Below are positions 62,477 to 64,000 of a stretch of 64,000 bases of DNA, piece after piece. The stretch comes from Nitrosomonas sp. Is79A3 (GTDB lineage: Bacteria > Pseudomonadota > Gammaproteobacteria > Burkholderiales > Nitrosomonadaceae). Each line of letters begins with the position of its first letter. Position 1 is the first letter of the stretch. The translations under genes were made by a program, and so were the position numbers. The notes beneath the pieces are model-generated. The model was not told the origin of the DNA. It saw only the letters and a list, made by a program, of their open reading frames with translations, and did not search any database. The stretch covers positions 620,001 through 684,000 of the forward strand of contig NC_015731.1 of the NCBI RefSeq assembly GCF_000219585.1. The letters are read 5' to 3'.

Positions 62477-62528
62477 TCAGTGTTCTATAGCCCAAATTTG
62501 CTTGTGATTTTTAGCTGTAGAACACTGA
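62477..62528. repeat. 11-bp perfect inverted repeat between P450 and lipoprotein 4
   Basis: TCAGTGTTCTA (62477-62487) is exactly complementary to 62518-62528, with 30 nt between. It lies between convergent genes and may stop transcription from either, although the loop is long and no clear T-run follows. Confidence 0.6.
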
Positions 62529-62545
62529 TAAAATTCCACTAGACT

Positions 62546-62737
62546 CTAGTAATTTGATTTTTCTGTGGTTGATCTGGCTTGGCCGCCACCTTCTTGATCG
62601 CCTGCAGGTATTTGATGGAAAGGTTGTATGGTTTTGCCGTAAGCATCAGGGTCGGGCGATTCTGGAGCTGTCGGTTTGCCACCGCAAGCGACTAAAGACA
62701 AAATTACTGACACTGCCAAAAAATGTGTGATTCTCAT
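62546..62737 (-). CDS. Tiny lipoprotein 4 (63 residues)
   Basis: The signal peptide MRITHFLAVSVILSLVAC has a good lipobox (LVAC, C18), and the mature part starts CGGKPTAPESPDPDAYG, the same CGGKP as lipoprotein 3 some 35 kb away. The rest is hydrophilic and Gly/Pro-rich. AAGG lies 7 nt before the ATG at 62737; a longer frame would add 32 implausible residues. Function unknown. It is convergent with the P450 gene and divergent from the Mut7-C gene. Confidence 0.75.
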   Translation of the reverse strand: MRITHFLAVSVILSLVACGGKPTAPESPDPDAYGKTIQPFHQIPAGDQEGGGQARSTTEKSNY

Positions 62738-62895
62738 ATAAAACCTTCTGAATATTAGTTGATAATTAGTTCTTTCGTTACAACGATTCCTAGAATACCG
62801 ATTACAGTCATGGGAGACATTGATCTTAATCAAACCAGATCAACCTCGACGTCAAAAATCCATCGAATTTTTAGCTGCAGCTAATTTTTAGGGTA

Positions 62896-63651
62896 GTGTC
62901 ATCAGTGGTGCAGATCAGAATACGTTTTTATCATTCATTAAACGACTTTATTGCGCCAGCGCTGAGTGCTACAGAGATTATTCATAAATTTGACCGGAAA
63001 GCCTCGATCAAGGACATGATCGAGTCATTTAATGTGCCGCACCCGGAAGTTGAACTGATTCTGGTCAATGGCATTGCGGTAAATTTTGACTATATTGTGC
63101 AGGATGGAGACAGCATCCAGGTTTATCCCGCCGATGGAAATCCTGAAGTCAAACGGTTATTGCCGCTTCGACCGGAATCATCACAACCGCCTGTGTTTGT
63201 TGTGGACGCAAATCTCGGAAAATTAGCACGCTATTTGAGGCTACTGGGATTTGATTGTTTGTATCGCAATGATTTCGGCGATGCCGCAGTGGCAACGATA
63301 GCCAGTGAGCAACAACGTACAGTGCTTACCCGGGATCGCTCATTATTGCAACGCAGCATTATTACTCACGGATATTTTGTCCGTGCGGATATACCTAAAA
63401 TTCAAACTAGAGAAGTTTTGAAAAGATTCAATTTGTATCCTTTGATAAAACCACTGACACGCTGCACGCATTGTAATGGAAAATTAGCGGAAACCGGCAA
63501 ACAACAAATCGAACATTGCCTAAAACCCTTGACAAGGAAATATTACGAAGAATTCCTGATTTGCCCGGAATGTGGCCAGATTTACTGGCAGGGTGGACAT
63601 TATGTGCGCATAAAACTTCTGATTGATGAACTTTCCATAGAAAAATATTAG
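62896..63651 (+). CDS. Ubiquitin-fold / Mut7-C RNAse domain protein
   Basis: A two-domain protein of 251 residues. Residues ~7-80 form a ThiS/MoaD-like ubiquitin fold (IRFYHSLNDFI ... VNGIAVNFDYIVQDGDSIQVYP) without the usual C-terminal GG tail. The Mut7-C domain (~100-240) has the PIN-like acidic residues D104 (VVDANLGKLARYLRLLGFD) and D147 (TRDRSLL), plus a zinc ribbon C190/C193 and C223/C226. The family is predicted to be a ribonuclease, but little is known. The start is GTG with a GGG-containing region upstream; a later GTG at 62905 is possible. Confidence 0.85.
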   Translation: MSSVVQIRIRFYHSLNDFIAPALSATEIIHKFDRKASIKDMIESFNVPHPEVELILVNGIAVNFDYIVQDGDSIQVYPADGNPEVKRLLPLRPESSQPPVFVVDANLGKLARYLRLLGFDCLYRNDFGDAAVATIASEQQRTVLTRDRSLLQRSIITHGYFVRADIPKIQTREVLKRFNLYPLIKPLTRCTHCNGKLAETGKQQIEHCLKPLTRKYYEEFLICPECGQIYWQGGHYVRIKLLIDELSIEKY

Positions 63652-63694
63652 CTCCGTCCAATTTCTGATTGAAAATAATCTTTCATTGTAATTA

Positions 63695-63706
63695 GGATGC
63701 GCATCC
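63695..63706. repeat. 12-bp perfect palindrome
   Basis: GGATGCGCATCC in the gap behind the Mut7-C gene. It could be an operator for the partial gene at 63885, but chance is possible. Confidence 0.3.
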
Positions 63707-63884
63707 TCATCAGCCTTTTATTCAGCACCCATTCAGATTCTGCTTGCTATGCTATTTTTAAATACAAAACATATTTGTTTTAATCGATTACTTGGCGGGC
63801 AATGCGTATGAACCTGACTGCAAAGGTAGTCGTTAAGTATAAGATTAATTTGTATTGTTTCATTATATTGTGATCGAGGTTGGT

Positions 63885-64000
63885 ATGAAAAAATTCAAAT
63901 TAACTTGCTTCGCCATCGCCATCTGCGGAATGCTTTTAGCAATTCCGGCAGGAGCCGAAGGAGATAGCGGAGGTTTCGATGGCGGAGGCTTCGACGGTGG
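63885..64000 (+). CDS. Secreted glycine-rich repeat protein, 3' end outside window
   Basis: The frame starts MKKFKLTCFAIAICGMLLAIPAGAEG, a clean Sec signal peptide with an AxA-type cleavage region, and continues into GGFDGGGFDGG repeats until the window edge. CGAGG lies about 8 nt upstream. Only 38 codons are visible, so it is not possible to name it; glycine-rich surface or outer-membrane-associated proteins are the likely class. Confidence 0.7.
   Translation, partial: MKKFKLTCFAIAICGMLLAIPAGAEGDSGGFDGGGFDG

Overview
The window looks like a chromosomal segment of a betaproteobacterial ammonia oxidizer of the Nitrosomonas type. The 16S rRNA gene carries, at 13011-13029, the exact variant sequence targeted by the CTO189f primers for betaproteobacterial ammonia oxidizers. 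The gene order (carAB-greA-yhbY-rlmE-ftsH-folP-glmM-pstS, tsaB-rimI-udg, ispDF, dapA-bamC, accA-tilS) is typical of Betaproteobacteria. Most genes sit in AT-leaning DNA (roughly 45% GC in a sampled line). The first 7.2 kb is visibly richer in G+C (roughly 58% in a sampled line) and reads as an accessory block.

Layout. 1-7.2 kb: 3' part of a SNF2 helicase gene, a ParD antitoxin whose ParE toxin is reduced to its first ~20 codons, a five-EF-hand protein, and a Cpx-like set (Spy/CpxP-type periplasmic protein, response regulator, sensor kinase). GTAAA half-sites phased at 10-11 bp lie in the divergent promoter region and again in front of the EF-hand gene. 7.2-7.46 kb: a possible IS200/IS605 end remnant at the composition boundary. 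7.4-12.5 kb: udg-rimI-tsaB, thpR-ispF-ispD and prfB with its programmed +1 frameshift. 12.6-18.1 kb: a complete rRNA operon (promoter, boxA, 16S, tRNA-Ile, tRNA-Ala, 23S, 5S, terminator) with clear processing stems. 18.2-26.1 kb: sppA, rfbB-rfbD, accA-tilS, a Tat-exported MsrB with a lipoprotein MsrA, and a YcfD-type ribosomal oxygenase. 26.3-27.4 kb: three tiny lipoprotein genes. 27.4-33.5 kb: dapA-bamC, a complete IS5-family element with TTAA target duplication inserted in the last codons of clpB, and clpB with a heat-shock (sigma-32) promoter. 33.5-42.1 kb: a GGDEF-EAL sensor protein, an FMN-binding glutamate-synthase-like protein, nadC, cysG, a 60-bp perfect-stem palindrome resembling IS ends, and pstS behind a Pho box. 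42.3-52.7 kb: glmM, folP, ftsH, rlmE, yhbY, greA, carB, carA. 52.9-56.2 kb: a GC-richer two-subunit pyruvate carboxylase. 56.5-64 kb: a small hypothetical protein, a lipoprotein 5'-nucleotidase, a di-heme lipoprotein cytochrome of the MauG/RoxA type followed by a cytochrome P450, a further small lipoprotein, a ubiquitin-fold/Mut7-C protein and the start of a secreted glycine-rich protein.

Working together: the housekeeping blocks cover translation and RNA maturation, cell-wall and isoprenoid precursors, pyrimidine/arginine supply (CarAB) and folate. Envelope maintenance is a recurring theme (Cpx-like system, SppA, FtsH, BamC, periplasmic Msr pair, many small lipoproteins). The least explained parts are the phased regulatory arrays in the accessory block, the di-heme cytochrome/P450 pair, and the small lipoprotein family.
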